Below, piece after piece: positions 26,057 through 34,171 of a DNA stretch of 49,142 bases; position 1 is the stretch's first letter, and every line of letters starts with the position of its first letter. This stretch comes from Coriobacteriia bacterium (GTDB lineage: Bacteria > Actinomycetota > Coriobacteriia > Anaerosomatales > PALSA-660): the NCBI GenBank assembly GCA_025361505.1, contig JANYKZ010000098.1, positions 1 to 49,142 of the forward strand. The letters are read 5' to 3'. A program made the translations under genes and the position numbers. The notes under the pieces are model-generated. The model was not told the origin of the DNA and searched no databases. It worked only from the letters and a program-made list of their open reading frames with translations.

Positions 26057-27421
26057 GTGTCCGACACGACCGTGACGCCTGGGACCACCGACTACACGAG
26101 CCTCGGCTTGGTGGCCAATCCGTTCCCGCCGGTCGACCCCTGCGGTGCCGATCCCGGTTGGATGCGCCTCGTGACCCGCGCGGCCGCGAACCGGCTGCTC
26201 TCCGCCACGCTGCGGGCGCGCCGGCGCTCCGGTCCCGTGCTCGTGACGATGGTCGACGAGGTCCCCGAGTACTACTACCGCGTCGCGCAGAACGACTTCC
26301 TCGCGCGGACAGCGGAGCCCGGGCTGGGCATCATGGCCCTGAGCATCCCGCTGGAGATGATGAAGCTGGGTCGCATCCGGGCGACCCTCGCCGAACTCGC
26401 CGAGTTGATCGCCGCGGTGGACCTTCCCCTGACTTTGGCGGAGTGGTTCGGCGCGCAGTTGCAGACGCCCGACACGGAGCTGCCCGAGTACGCACACGTG
26501 ACGCCGGAGGAGCTGGCTGAGGCGGCTCACTCCTTCGCCGACGACCCGCACGCCGCGGTCGACCGCTATCTGGAGGTCGGCTCCGAGCCGGTCTCCGTCG
26601 CGGAACTGGATGCCGTCGTGCACGAGGCCTACCTGCGCCAGGTCGCGCAGCAGGTCGACCCCGAGAAAGGGGAGGAGTCGCCCGACTCCGCCGAGCCCGT
26701 CGCACGCGGTGCGGCTGACGAAGCCGCGACGGAAGGCGAGGACGCGGAGCCGGTGCGCCCCCGCGACGCCCTGATGCGCGACTACCTCTTCGCCCTCGCG
26801 CGGACCCGGCTGTCCCCGGTCATCTCGCGCGCGCTGGAGGGCTTCGGCGCATACGGCGAATCTCTGACCGCCCAGGAGCTCAAGGTGACGAAGGCGCCGC
26901 GCAAGACGCTCGGCGCGGTCCTTCGCCTCATGAACGCCCGGTGGGACAACATCACCATCATCTATGACAACTTCGACGCGTGGCCCCTCCTCGATCAGCA
27001 GACGAAGATGGATGTGCTCGCTTCTCTCACGGAACTGCGCTGGATCATCGCGGAGGGGGGCGTCATGGTCGTCGCCGTGTTCAAGGGCCGCACGGTCGAG
27101 CTCGAGGAGCAGTTCGCCGCCGCGGAACAGGTCGACTGGTCGATGCCGGAGTTGACGCCGCTGTACGGCGGGGCAACCGCCTTCGACGCCGGATGGGTGC
27201 AGTCATGGCTCGATTCCGCCTCGATCGAGGGCCCTTCGCGCTTCCGGGCCGACGGTCCCGAACTGGCGCCGCTGGTCGCAGCGTCGGGCGCCGACCTCGT
27301 GACGTTCTCGGCGATGGCCGAGGCCGCGTTCCGCCACGCCGCCGAACGATCGGTCGACCATCTCGACCCCGAAGCCGTCGCGTCGGGCATCGAGGCGTAC
27401 GTCAGCAAGGGGGCGAGCTGA
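26057..27421 (+). CDS. AAA-like ATPase with degenerate P-loop, unknown function
   Basis: A 454-residue cytoplasmic protein. The opening YTSLGLVANPFPPV resembles the start of ExeA/Orc-type AAA proteins. Where a Walker A is expected the sequence reads GPVLVTMVDEVPEYY, without GxxGxGK[ST]; a Walker B-like IIYDNFD (about residue 300) and following strand (GGVMVVAVFKG) are present. An acidic linker (about 210-245) interrupts the domain. It may be an inactive or non-hydrolysing AAA scaffold. Start GTG 26057 follows gagga. The stop overlaps the ATG of the next gene (TGATG), so the pair is co-translated. Confidence 0.6.
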   Translation: MSDTTVTPGTTDYTSLGLVANPFPPVDPCGADPGWMRLVTRAAANRLLSATLRARRRSGPVLVTMVDEVPEYYYRVAQNDFLARTAEPGLGIMALSIPLEMMKLGRIRATLAELAELIAAVDLPLTLAEWFGAQLQTPDTELPEYAHVTPEELAEAAHSFADDPHAAVDRYLEVGSEPVSVAELDAVVHEAYLRQVAQQVDPEKGEESPDSAEPVARGAADEAATEGEDAEPVRPRDALMRDYLFALARTRLSPVISRALEGFGAYGESLTAQELKVTKAPRKTLGAVLRLMNARWDNITIIYDNFDAWPLLDQQTKMDVLASLTELRWIIAEGGVMVVAVFKGRTVELEEQFAAAEQVDWSMPELTPLYGGATAFDAGWVQSWLDSASIEGPSRFRADGPELAPLVAASGADLVTFSAMAEAAFRHAAERSVDHLDPEAVASGIEAYVSKGAS

Positions 27422-28188
27422 TGGCCGAGCCCGGGTCCGGGAGGCGCCACGCCACGCAGCGACGGCCCCGGGCCGCCGTGCGCATCGGGCTGACCGCGCT
27501 CGCACTCGGGGTCGTCATCGTCGCCGCGGGTCTTGCCTTCTCGATGCTTGCGCGCAGGCCTGCTCCGGTCCCGGGCACGGTCATCACGCTGCCCGCGGGG
27601 GAGGCCGACTACCTGGCCGGGCTGAAGGCACTCGCGTCAGGCGACACGACTCAGGCGACGGCGCTCCTGACGTCGGCCGCGGGCAGCGGGAGCGCTGCGG
27701 CCAAGGCCAAGTTGGCGGAACTGGCGAAGCCCGTCTCCCGGGGCTCGACCGTGACCACGGACACGTACACGAGGGCCGTCGCGGACATCGGAACGCTGTT
27801 GCCTACCGCGGCATCGGGCTATCGCCTCGCCCAAGTCGAGACGTCGACGGCCAGCGCCATCGTGTCCGCCGAGCCCTCCGACCGGACCGTCCGGCTCACG
27901 ATCCGCCGTGTCGAGATCAGCGTCTTCGACATGCGTACGGTGTCGGGTGCCACGAAGTGGGTGGCGGGTCTGTCGAAGGCATTCCCGAAGGATGCGGGCG
28001 GTGTCAGGGTCGCGGACCTTGCGGGCCGATTCGGCACCGACGGATCGCACCTCGCCTGCGTGTCGTTCAGCCGCGGCCGCTTCTCGTTCGAGGTCGTCGT
28101 GACCGTGGTCCGCGGCGCCGCTGCTGCTCAGAAGACGGCAGCGGTGAAGCTCGCGGAGCAGGTCGCAGCGACACACATCTCTCAGTAG
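27421..28188 (+). CDS. Membrane-anchored protein, partner of the AAA-like gene
   Basis: A 255-residue protein with a basic N-terminus, one transmembrane segment (about 23-44, IGLTALALGVVIVAAGLAFSML) and an extracytoplasmic part that begins with a Sel1/TPR-like helical pair (ADYLAGLKALASGDTTQATALLTSAAGSG) before a mixed alpha/beta domain of about 150 residues. The family is not recognised. Its start overlaps the AAA-like gene stop; 15 bases later the large secreted protein begins. The three probably form one operon and may jointly handle export or anchoring of a surface component. Confidence 0.65.
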   Translation: MAEPGSGRRHATQRRPRAAVRIGLTALALGVVIVAAGLAFSMLARRPAPVPGTVITLPAGEADYLAGLKALASGDTTQATALLTSAAGSGSAAAKAKLAELAKPVSRGSTVTTDTYTRAVADIGTLLPTAASGYRLAQVETSTASAIVSAEPSDRTVRLTIRRVEISVFDMRTVSGATKWVAGLSKAFPKDAGGVRVADLAGRFGTDGSHLACVSFSRGRFSFEVVVTVVRGAAAAQKTAAVKLAEQVAATHISQ

Positions 28189-28203
28189 GAGCGTGGTTGT
28201 CCG

Positions 28204-30111
28204 ATGACGCAGCGCACATGGCTCGCAGCTCCGCTCGCGATGCTGTTCGTCGTCCTCACACTGGTCGCGCCGGCGATGGCGTCGGCAGCCGGGCAGCCGG
28301 GCATCGGCCCGATGTCCGTCGTGGCCACGGAGACCTTCGAGGGCGCGACGGCTCCGGCCCGGCTCACCCTCGACTGGATCACCACGTTCGACGACCTCAC
28401 GGGCCTTCCCGTCCCTCCCTCCGCGTACTGGGGACGTGTCACGGCCACAGGCCGCTCCCACTCGGGGACGCACGGCTTGTGGTGCGCCGGGGGACGGCCG
28501 GACGCGAGTTGGATCACGACGAGCACCGCCACCGCCGGCACCTGGAACGTCTCGACCGCTTGGGCTGACTTCAGCCACACGTACCCGGCGTTCACCGGCG
28601 GGCTCGCGACCTTCGACGTCTCCGAACTGAAGGACTACTACTCCGCCACGCTGGACTACCAGTACCTCATGCCGTCGATCGGCCCCGCCGACTACGATGC
28701 CTTCATCGTGAAATGGCGCGCCGCGGGGACCGGGTCCTGGGATGCGCACAGTGACCAGGCCACGGCCACCGTGTGGACCCCGAAGAGCTACGCGCTGACG
28801 GCTCCGGGGGCGGGGGGCAACGCGATCGACCTGTCCCGAACCGGCGGCGAGGTCAGCTTCCAGTTCTACGTGGCGGGGGGTGGCTCCCCGTTCGAGGGCC
28901 CCACCATCGACGACGTGACCATCAAGGGCTACAAGTACGGCCCGGTGCGCAACCTCGCGGCCGCCGTAGGGCCCTCGGGGGTCCATCTCTCGTGGAGAGT
29001 CCCCGCGCGCTCGACGGCCGCGTCCTCCGCCGACGAGGAGCGCACGGTCAGCTACCGCGTCTGGCGCGCGTCCGAGTCGGCACCCGACACGTGGGTGGAG
29101 CTGACGGACACGCGCGCCACGGCGACAAGCTTCGATGACGCCGCTCCGCTCGACGGCGTCGCGAACTACATCGTGCAGGCATGGGACCAAGGCGCGGGCG
29201 CAGGCTACGGCGAGCTGGCCGTCGCCGCACGGGCCACCGTGATCCCGCCCGTTCCTGTCTCCACGATCATCGTCACCGGCGGCACTCCGGTGGGTGGCGT
29301 CTACACGACCATGCCGACCATCACCGTGTCGCGCGACACGGCTCGGGGCACGACCTACTACCGCTGGGACTCGGGCACCTATGCGTCGAGCGCCCTCACC
29401 ACGCTCGACGTGCCCGCGCTCGAAGGCACCCACGTGATCGAGGTGTATTCGGCCAACTCGATGGGCGTCGCCGAGACGCCCCACGTCACGAAGACGATCA
29501 CGGTCGCGATCCCGACTCCCGGCCCGGCGCCCGTCACCACGATCGCGGTGAGCGGCACGCCCGGGACCGGCGGCGCCTATACGGCCACGCCGACCATCAC
29601 CGTATCGAGGGACCAGCCCGGCGGGACCACGTACTACCGCTGGGATTCCAACGACTTCGCCGCGACCACGGCCGCGTCGTTCCCGCTTCCGGCGCTCCCG
29701 GGGCTCCACACCCTCGAGGTCTACTCGCTGAGCGCGACAGGGGTCCTCGAGCAGCCGACGGTGGCCCGGGCCCTGACGGTCAACGTCCCCCCGGCGAAGA
29801 CGAAGCCGGCGGTCTCGACTCCTTCACTCTCAACGACCTACATCCGCCACAACAAGGCGTTCTACATCCGCGGCAGTCTCGCCCCATCGCACGCCTCGGC
29901 CACGACGATGAGGGTGTACGTGTACCGCTACTACAGTCGCGCGTACCGTCTCTACCGGTCGTACACGGTGACGCTCGCGCCCGGCGCGACCTCGTACGCG
30001 ATCAAGTCGTCGCTCGGCACCACGGGGAGCTACGAGGTCAGGGCGTACCACACCTGCACGCTCCACACGGCGACCTACTCGGCGTACCGGAAGTTCACGG
30101 TACACACGTAG
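28204..30111 (+). CDS. Large secreted multidomain surface protein
   Basis: A 635-residue secreted protein with a signal peptide (about 1-29, ending ASA). Domains in order: a jelly-roll-like region (about 40-245) resembling choice-of-anchor or MAM-type modules, a fibronectin type III domain (about 250-345, VRNLAAAVGPSGVHLSWRV), two similar repeats of about 85 residues (about 355-530) each containing TTYYRWDS, like chitobiase C-terminal-type beta-sandwiches, and a Tyr-rich C-terminal beta domain (about 540-635). No enzyme active site is seen. It is possibly an adhesin or cell-surface scaffold; no sortase motif or membrane anchor is visible at the end. Confidence 0.75.
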   Translation: MTQRTWLAAPLAMLFVVLTLVAPAMASAAGQPGIGPMSVVATETFEGATAPARLTLDWITTFDDLTGLPVPPSAYWGRVTATGRSHSGTHGLWCAGGRPDASWITTSTATAGTWNVSTAWADFSHTYPAFTGGLATFDVSELKDYYSATLDYQYLMPSIGPADYDAFIVKWRAAGTGSWDAHSDQATATVWTPKSYALTAPGAGGNAIDLSRTGGEVSFQFYVAGGGSPFEGPTIDDVTIKGYKYGPVRNLAAAVGPSGVHLSWRVPARSTAASSADEERTVSYRVWRASESAPDTWVELTDTRATATSFDDAAPLDGVANYIVQAWDQGAGAGYGELAVAARATVIPPVPVSTIIVTGGTPVGGVYTTMPTITVSRDTARGTTYYRWDSGTYASSALTTLDVPALEGTHVIEVYSANSMGVAETPHVTKTITVAIPTPGPAPVTTIAVSGTPGTGGAYTATPTITVSRDQPGGTTYYRWDSNDFAATTAASFPLPALPGLHTLEVYSLSATGVLEQPTVARALTVNVPPAKTKPAVSTPSLSTTYIRHNKAFYIRGSLAPSHASATTMRVYVYRYYSRAYRLYRSYTVTLAPGATSYAIKSSLGTTGSYEVRAYHTCTLHTATYSAYRKFTVHT

Positions 30112-30130
30112 GAGATGGCCAAGTACGTCC

Positions 30131-30168
30131 CGGCGACCGGCGGCGGCACGACGCGCGGCCGGTCGCCG
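30131..30168 (+). terminator. Hairpin between secreted protein gene and uvrC
   Basis: CGGCGACCGGC (30131-30141) pairs perfectly with GCCGGTCGCCG (30158-30168) around a 16-nt loop, 19 bases after the stop. There is no T-run. It is a likely transcription end for the preceding operon. Confidence 0.6.
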
Positions 30169-30219
30169 TGCATCCGGGACCCTTCCGGCCGGCCTCCCGC
30201 AGGGTAGAATCGGGCCACG

Positions 30220-32109
30220 ATGACACCCCGCTACGGCAGTGAACATATACGCGAGCAGCTGGCGGCGGTCCCCGACGCGCCGGGCGTCTACCTGTGGAAG
30301 GACGCCGACGGCACGGTGCTGTACGTCGGCAAAGCGAAGGCGCTCCGCAAACGTATGAAGCAGTACGCGCAGGGTCACGACGACCGCGCGATGGTCCCCG
30401 AGATGATGTCGCGCGTGGCCACCTTCGACTACGTGGTCACCACCAACGAGGTCGAGTCGCTGATCCTCGAGAACGAGCTCATCAAGGAGCACCACCCGCG
30501 CTACAACGTCGACTACCGCGACGACAAGACCTACCCCTACATCGCGTTGACCACCGGCGACCCGTTCCCCGCGATCAAGTACACGCGGGAGAAGCACCGT
30601 CCCGGGACGACGTACTTCGGCCCCTACACGGACTCCAGGGCCGCGCGCGCGACCATCGACGTCGTGAGGCGCGTCTACCCGATCTGTCGCACCGACTGCG
30701 TGGAGTGGAAGCGCGTGATCGCGCACGGCGGCGCTCCGAGCGGGAAGCCGTGCTTCGACTTCCACATCGGCAAGGGTCCCGGCCCGTGTGTGGGCGCCAT
30801 CACGCGCGACGAGTACGCCGCCACCGTCTCGCTTGTCGAGGCGTTCCTGGACGGCAGGCAGTCGACCGTCGCGCGCGACCTGGAGCGCCGGATGCGGGAG
30901 GCCTCGGACGAGCTCGACTACGAGCGGGCCCTGAAGTTCCGCAACCGGCTGGACGCGGTCCGCTCGATCCTGGAGCGCCAGACGATCGTCAGCGCCAGCG
31001 GCCTCGACGCGGACGCGATCGGCGTCTTCCGCGAGGAGACCATCGCCGGCGTGCACGTGGTGCACGTCCGCGAGGGACGCGTCCAGGGCTCGAGCGAGTT
31101 CATCCTCGACCAGGGGCTCGACGTCTCCGACGCCGAGCTGATCGAGGCGTTCCTGCTGCGCTACTACGACGAGGCGTCCCACGTTCCGCGGCAGGTACTC
31201 GTCGACGGCAAGCCGTCCGAGCCCGAGCCTCTCGAGGTCTGGCTCACGCAGCGCCGGGGGCGGAAGGTGACGATCGAACGGCCGGAGCGCGGGGAGCGTC
31301 GCCGCCTCCTCGAGATGGCGGCCACGAACGCCCGCCACGCGCTCGCGCGCTACAAGTTCAGGACGCGCTACGACGAGGACCGGGTCAACCAGGCGCTGCT
31401 CGAGCTCGAGAGCGCTCTGGGTCTCGGGGTGCCGCCGATGAGGATCGAGTGTTACGACATCTCGACGCTGCATGGCCGCTTCTCCGTCGGGTCCATGGTC
31501 GTGTTCGAGGCCGGCAGGTCGGACCCGTCGGGATACCGGCGTTTCAAGATACGCGCGGAGACCCCCGAGTCGAACGACGTCGCCATGATGCGCGAGGTTC
31601 TGCAGCGCAGGTTCGTGCGCGAGGCGAAGGAGGGCGCGCGGTTCGCCCGACGGCCCGATCTGATCCTCGTCGATGGCGGCAAGGCGCAGCTCTCGGCGGC
31701 GCTCGCCGCGCTCAAGGAGATCGGGGTCTCCGGGGTCCCCGTGGTCGCGCTCGCGAAGCGCGAAGAGGAGCTCTTCGTGCCCGAGTGGGACGAGCCCGTC
31801 GTGCTTCCGGGCGGTTCGCCGTCGCTCTATCTCGTGAAGCGCGTCCGTGACGAGGCGCATCGTTTCGCCATCACGTACCACCGCGAGCTGCGCGGCAAGG
31901 CGATGACCGCGTCGATCCTTGACGAGATACCCGGCGTGGGACCGACGCGCAAGCAGGCGCTCGTGAAGGCGTTCGGCTCGGTGAAGCGTCTGCGAGCCGC
32001 GAGCGCCGAGGAGATCGCCGCAGTCAAGGGGATCCCCTCGGAGCTGGCGAGCGATGTCGCCGAGTTTCTGCGAACATGGGAGCCGAGCGGTCCGGGGGGC
32101 GACGCCTAG
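30220..32109 (+). CDS. uvrC: Excinuclease ABC subunit C
   Basis: Dual-incision nuclease of nucleotide excision repair, 629 residues. Order: GIY-YIG nuclease domain (PGVYLWKDADGTVLYVGKAKALRKRM, about 20-50), UVR domain for UvrB contact (SDELDYERALKFRNRLDAV, about 225-250), RNase H-like endonuclease half (IECYDISTLHG..., DLILVDGGKAQL) and tandem helix-hairpin-helix motifs (IPGVGPTRKQALVKAFGS). Start ATG 30220 is only 9 bases past a TAGAAT hexamer that could be the -10, suggesting a very short leader. It heads the conserved uvrC-rapZ-yvcK-whiA segment of Gram-positive-type genomes. Confidence 0.96.
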   Translation: MTPRYGSEHIREQLAAVPDAPGVYLWKDADGTVLYVGKAKALRKRMKQYAQGHDDRAMVPEMMSRVATFDYVVTTNEVESLILENELIKEHHPRYNVDYRDDKTYPYIALTTGDPFPAIKYTREKHRPGTTYFGPYTDSRAARATIDVVRRVYPICRTDCVEWKRVIAHGGAPSGKPCFDFHIGKGPGPCVGAITRDEYAATVSLVEAFLDGRQSTVARDLERRMREASDELDYERALKFRNRLDAVRSILERQTIVSASGLDADAIGVFREETIAGVHVVHVREGRVQGSSEFILDQGLDVSDAELIEAFLLRYYDEASHVPRQVLVDGKPSEPEPLEVWLTQRRGRKVTIERPERGERRRLLEMAATNARHALARYKFRTRYDEDRVNQALLELESALGLGVPPMRIECYDISTLHGRFSVGSMVVFEAGRSDPSGYRRFKIRAETPESNDVAMMREVLQRRFVREAKEGARFARRPDLILVDGGKAQLSAALAALKEIGVSGVPVVALAKREEELFVPEWDEPVVLPGGSPSLYLVKRVRDEAHRFAITYHRELRGKAMTASILDEIPGVGPTRKQALVKAFGSVKRLRAASAEEIAAVKGIPSELASDVAEFLRTWEPSGPGGDA

Positions 32110-32144
32110 AGGGGCGTCGAGCGGACCGCGCCGAGGGGGGCCGC

Positions 32145-32291
32145 GTGAGCCCGTCCGATCCTGTCTGGGATGAGCTCGGCAAGGTCGATCTCGGCGTGTA
32201 CCAGCGGATCTCACCGCGCTTCCTTGCACGCCGTGGGGAACTGACGGAGATACTCGTACGGCGCCTGACCCGGAGCGTCGGATGCGTGTGA
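32145..32291 (+). CDS. Possible short ORF between uvrC and the acyltransferase
   Basis: GTG 32145 opens 48 codons (SPSDPVWDELGKVDLGVYQRI...RRLTRSVGCV) after a G-rich stretch (gaggggg). The sequence resembles the N-terminal helix pair of PAP2-type phosphatases but ends in TGA before any catalytic motif, so it may be a gene remnant. The frame continues open through the TGA into the following gene, but no Cys-like context supports recoding. Low confidence as a real protein. Confidence 0.3.
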   Translation: MSPSDPVWDELGKVDLGVYQRISPRFLARRGELTEILVRRLTRSVGCV

Positions 32292-32369
32292 CCGACGACC
32301 TGGAGGGCTGGCGCTGAGGGGGATCGGCCGGAGGGCCTGGCGGCCCTGAGGACGGGGAGGGTCCGGACG

Positions 32370-33671
32370 ATGGACGCGGATGCTGCGAGTATCCCGACGC
32401 GTTTCCCGGCCACGTCGAACGACCTGGCGACCAGCATCGTCCGGACGTTCGGCCAGCACATGGAGCTCGGTATCCGCCTGACGTTCGACGCGCGCCTGGA
32501 CGCCCGGGTACTCGAACGGGCGGTGCGGCTGCTGCTGGATGCTGAGCCGGTGCTCGGCTGCGGGCTGAAGACCTCGACGATGCGGGGGTGGTGGCAGCGT
32601 CGCGACGACCTCGACGCACGCATCCCGTTCGCGGTCGTGCAGACGGACGAAGCCGACGCCGAGGCCGTGCGGTGTCAGACGGCAAGCGTGCCGGACCATG
32701 GTCCGCAGGTCGCCGTGACCCTCGTGCGCTCGCCGGACCACGACGACGTCGTGATCGAGGTCAGCCACAACGTCGCCGACGGCCAGTCTGCCAAGCAGAT
32801 CGCCTACGTGCTGGCGGACCTCTACACGCGGCTGTGCGCTGACCCCACGTACCTGCCCGCACCCGACCTCGCGCCTCGGCCCGAAGCGCGCGACGTGTGG
32901 GTCTCGCTGTCCGAAGATCAGAGGCGCAACGCGAAACGCGAGCCGCGGCCCACGATGCCGAACTGGGACCTTCCCCGAAAGGCCCGGACCGGTGCCGGCC
33001 GTACCCTTCGGGAGCTGCGTCTCGGCCCCGACAGGTTCGCGACGATCTCCCGTCACGGCAAGCAGCACGGCGCGACCGTGAACGACATGATGCTGACCGC
33101 GTTCTTCCGCGCGCTCGTGCGGGTCTGTCCGCCACCTTCGGACAAGCCGATGTCTCTGTCGTTCTCCGCGGAACACCGCCGGTATGTGACCGGAGAGGTC
33201 GAGCCTCCCGTCAGCAATCTCGCCGTGACCATCTGGCTCGCGCTCGAGAGCAGAACGGGGGAGGGCTTCGACGACACTCTCGGGCGCATGGTCGAGCAGA
33301 CAACGCAGTGGCGCGAGACGCTGTGGGGCATCCGCGGCGCCGTGGGAGCGGCCGGCATGGCGAAGATGGGCTACGCGCCGATGCGCCTGATGCTCGCGGC
33401 GGTCGGGAAGCTCGCGGGCGGCGCGGGCAAGACGTCCCCGGTCTTCACGAACATCGGCGTCCTCGACGACGCGCGCCTGTCCTTCGGAGGCGTCACACCG
33501 GTGGCGGCTCGCATAAGCGGGCCGGCGGCGTTCGGCGCGAGCTTCGTGCCGACGATCAGCACCTACCGCGACGCGCTGACCGTGTCGATGGGTTTCTGCG
33601 ATGCCGACACGGACGCCGCGACGGTCGAGGCGGTGCTGCAGGAGATGGACGATCAGTTGGCGCTCGACTGA
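32370..33671 (+). CDS. Condensation-domain-like acyltransferase
   Basis: A 433-residue protein of the CoA-dependent acyltransferase / NRPS condensation superfamily, standing alone without carrier or adenylation domains. The catalytic-type HxxxDG motif is in VSHNVADGQS (about residue 134), and the second-half region NDMMLTAFFRAL (about 230) fits the fold of alcohol acetyltransferase, WS/DGAT or PapA-like enzymes. Likely esterifies an alcohol or sugar with an acyl group; the substrate is unknown. Start ATG 32370 follows ggggaggg at 8 nt. It sits between uvrC and the rapZ cluster, where such a gene is not usual. Confidence 0.75.
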   Translation: MDADAASIPTRFPATSNDLATSIVRTFGQHMELGIRLTFDARLDARVLERAVRLLLDAEPVLGCGLKTSTMRGWWQRRDDLDARIPFAVVQTDEADAEAVRCQTASVPDHGPQVAVTLVRSPDHDDVVIEVSHNVADGQSAKQIAYVLADLYTRLCADPTYLPAPDLAPRPEARDVWVSLSEDQRRNAKREPRPTMPNWDLPRKARTGAGRTLRELRLGPDRFATISRHGKQHGATVNDMMLTAFFRALVRVCPPPSDKPMSLSFSAEHRRYVTGEVEPPVSNLAVTIWLALESRTGEGFDDTLGRMVEQTTQWRETLWGIRGAVGAAGMAKMGYAPMRLMLAAVGKLAGGAGKTSPVFTNIGVLDDARLSFGGVTPVAARISGPAAFGASFVPTISTYRDALTVSMGFCDADTDAATVEAVLQEMDDQLALD

Positions 33672-33700
33672 CAGCCCACATCTTCCCCGGTCGCCGCCTC

Positions 33701-33725
33701 CAACGCCCCCGGGCGTTGCTATACT
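33701..33725 (+). promoter_or_regulatory. Palindrome next to an extended -10 promoter
   Basis: CAACGCCC-CC-GGGCGTTG (33701-33718) is a perfect 8-bp inverted repeat directly abutting TGC-TATACT (33718-33725), an extended -10. The repeat occupies the -35 area, so it may be an operator, or the terminator of the acyltransferase gene. It drives the DUF360-rapZ-yvcK-whiA set. Confidence 0.5.
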
Positions 33726-33781
33726 CCGAAGTGCAGCGCCCACGTGGCGGTCGGGGGTCTCACGAGACGGGGGTGGTCGAG

Positions 33782-34165
33782 GTGGTCCGGTTCCTCTTCC
33801 GCACGGCGATCACGGCGGTCGGCGTGCTCCTGGTCGCGTACCTGGGACTCATCACGGTCCAGGGCGTCGGACCGGGCGGTTCCTTCACCTGGGGCGCGTT
33901 CGGCGTCGCATGCGTCTTCGCCATCGTCCTCGGCCTGGTGAACGCGATCATCAAGCCGATCATCACCGTCCTCACGCTGCCGATCTCCATCCTCACCCTG
34001 GGCCTCTTCACCGTCGTCATCAACCTGGCCATGTTCTACCTGGCCGTTTCCGCGTTCTCTCCCACGATCCGACCGGGCGACAGCTGGCTCATGACCGGGG
34101 TCGCCGCGATCATCGTCGCGGTCTTCAGCGGCCTCGCCGGCTCGATCACGAAGAACGGCAGGTAG
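33782..34165 (+). CDS. Phage holin family 4-like membrane protein (DUF360)
   Basis: A 127-residue polytopic membrane protein with four transmembrane segments; the central GLVNAIIKPIITVLTLPISILTLGLFTVVINLAMFYL is the hallmark of the widespread PF04020 family, whose function is unknown. Two in-frame GTG starts exist (33773 and 33782); 33782 is preferred because ggggg lies 7-8 nt upstream. It precedes rapZ by 6 bases, so the two are co-transcribed. Confidence 0.8.
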   Translation: MVRFLFRTAITAVGVLLVAYLGLITVQGVGPGGSFTWGAFGVACVFAIVLGLVNAIIKPIITVLTLPISILTLGLFTVVINLAMFYLAVSAFSPTIRPGDSWLMTGVAAIIVAVFSGLAGSITKNGR

Positions 34166-34171
34166 AGGCCG

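Noticed and set aside
32289-32369. TGA of the short ORF in frame with the acyltransferase as a recoding event
   Set aside because: The acyltransferase has a strong own Shine-Dalgarno (ggggaggg) and the segment between shows no conserved motif; no Cys-to-Sec logic.
29830-32685. A 951-codon minus-strand ORF across uvrC
   Set aside because: It lies opposite the clear uvrC gene, has Arg/Pro/Gly/His-rich low-complexity translation and no domain. Such shadow ORFs are common in high-GC DNA; the same applies to 997..3039, 4793..6427, 15989..18286, 22608..24317, 24653..26623, 27637..29709 and 42373..44187.
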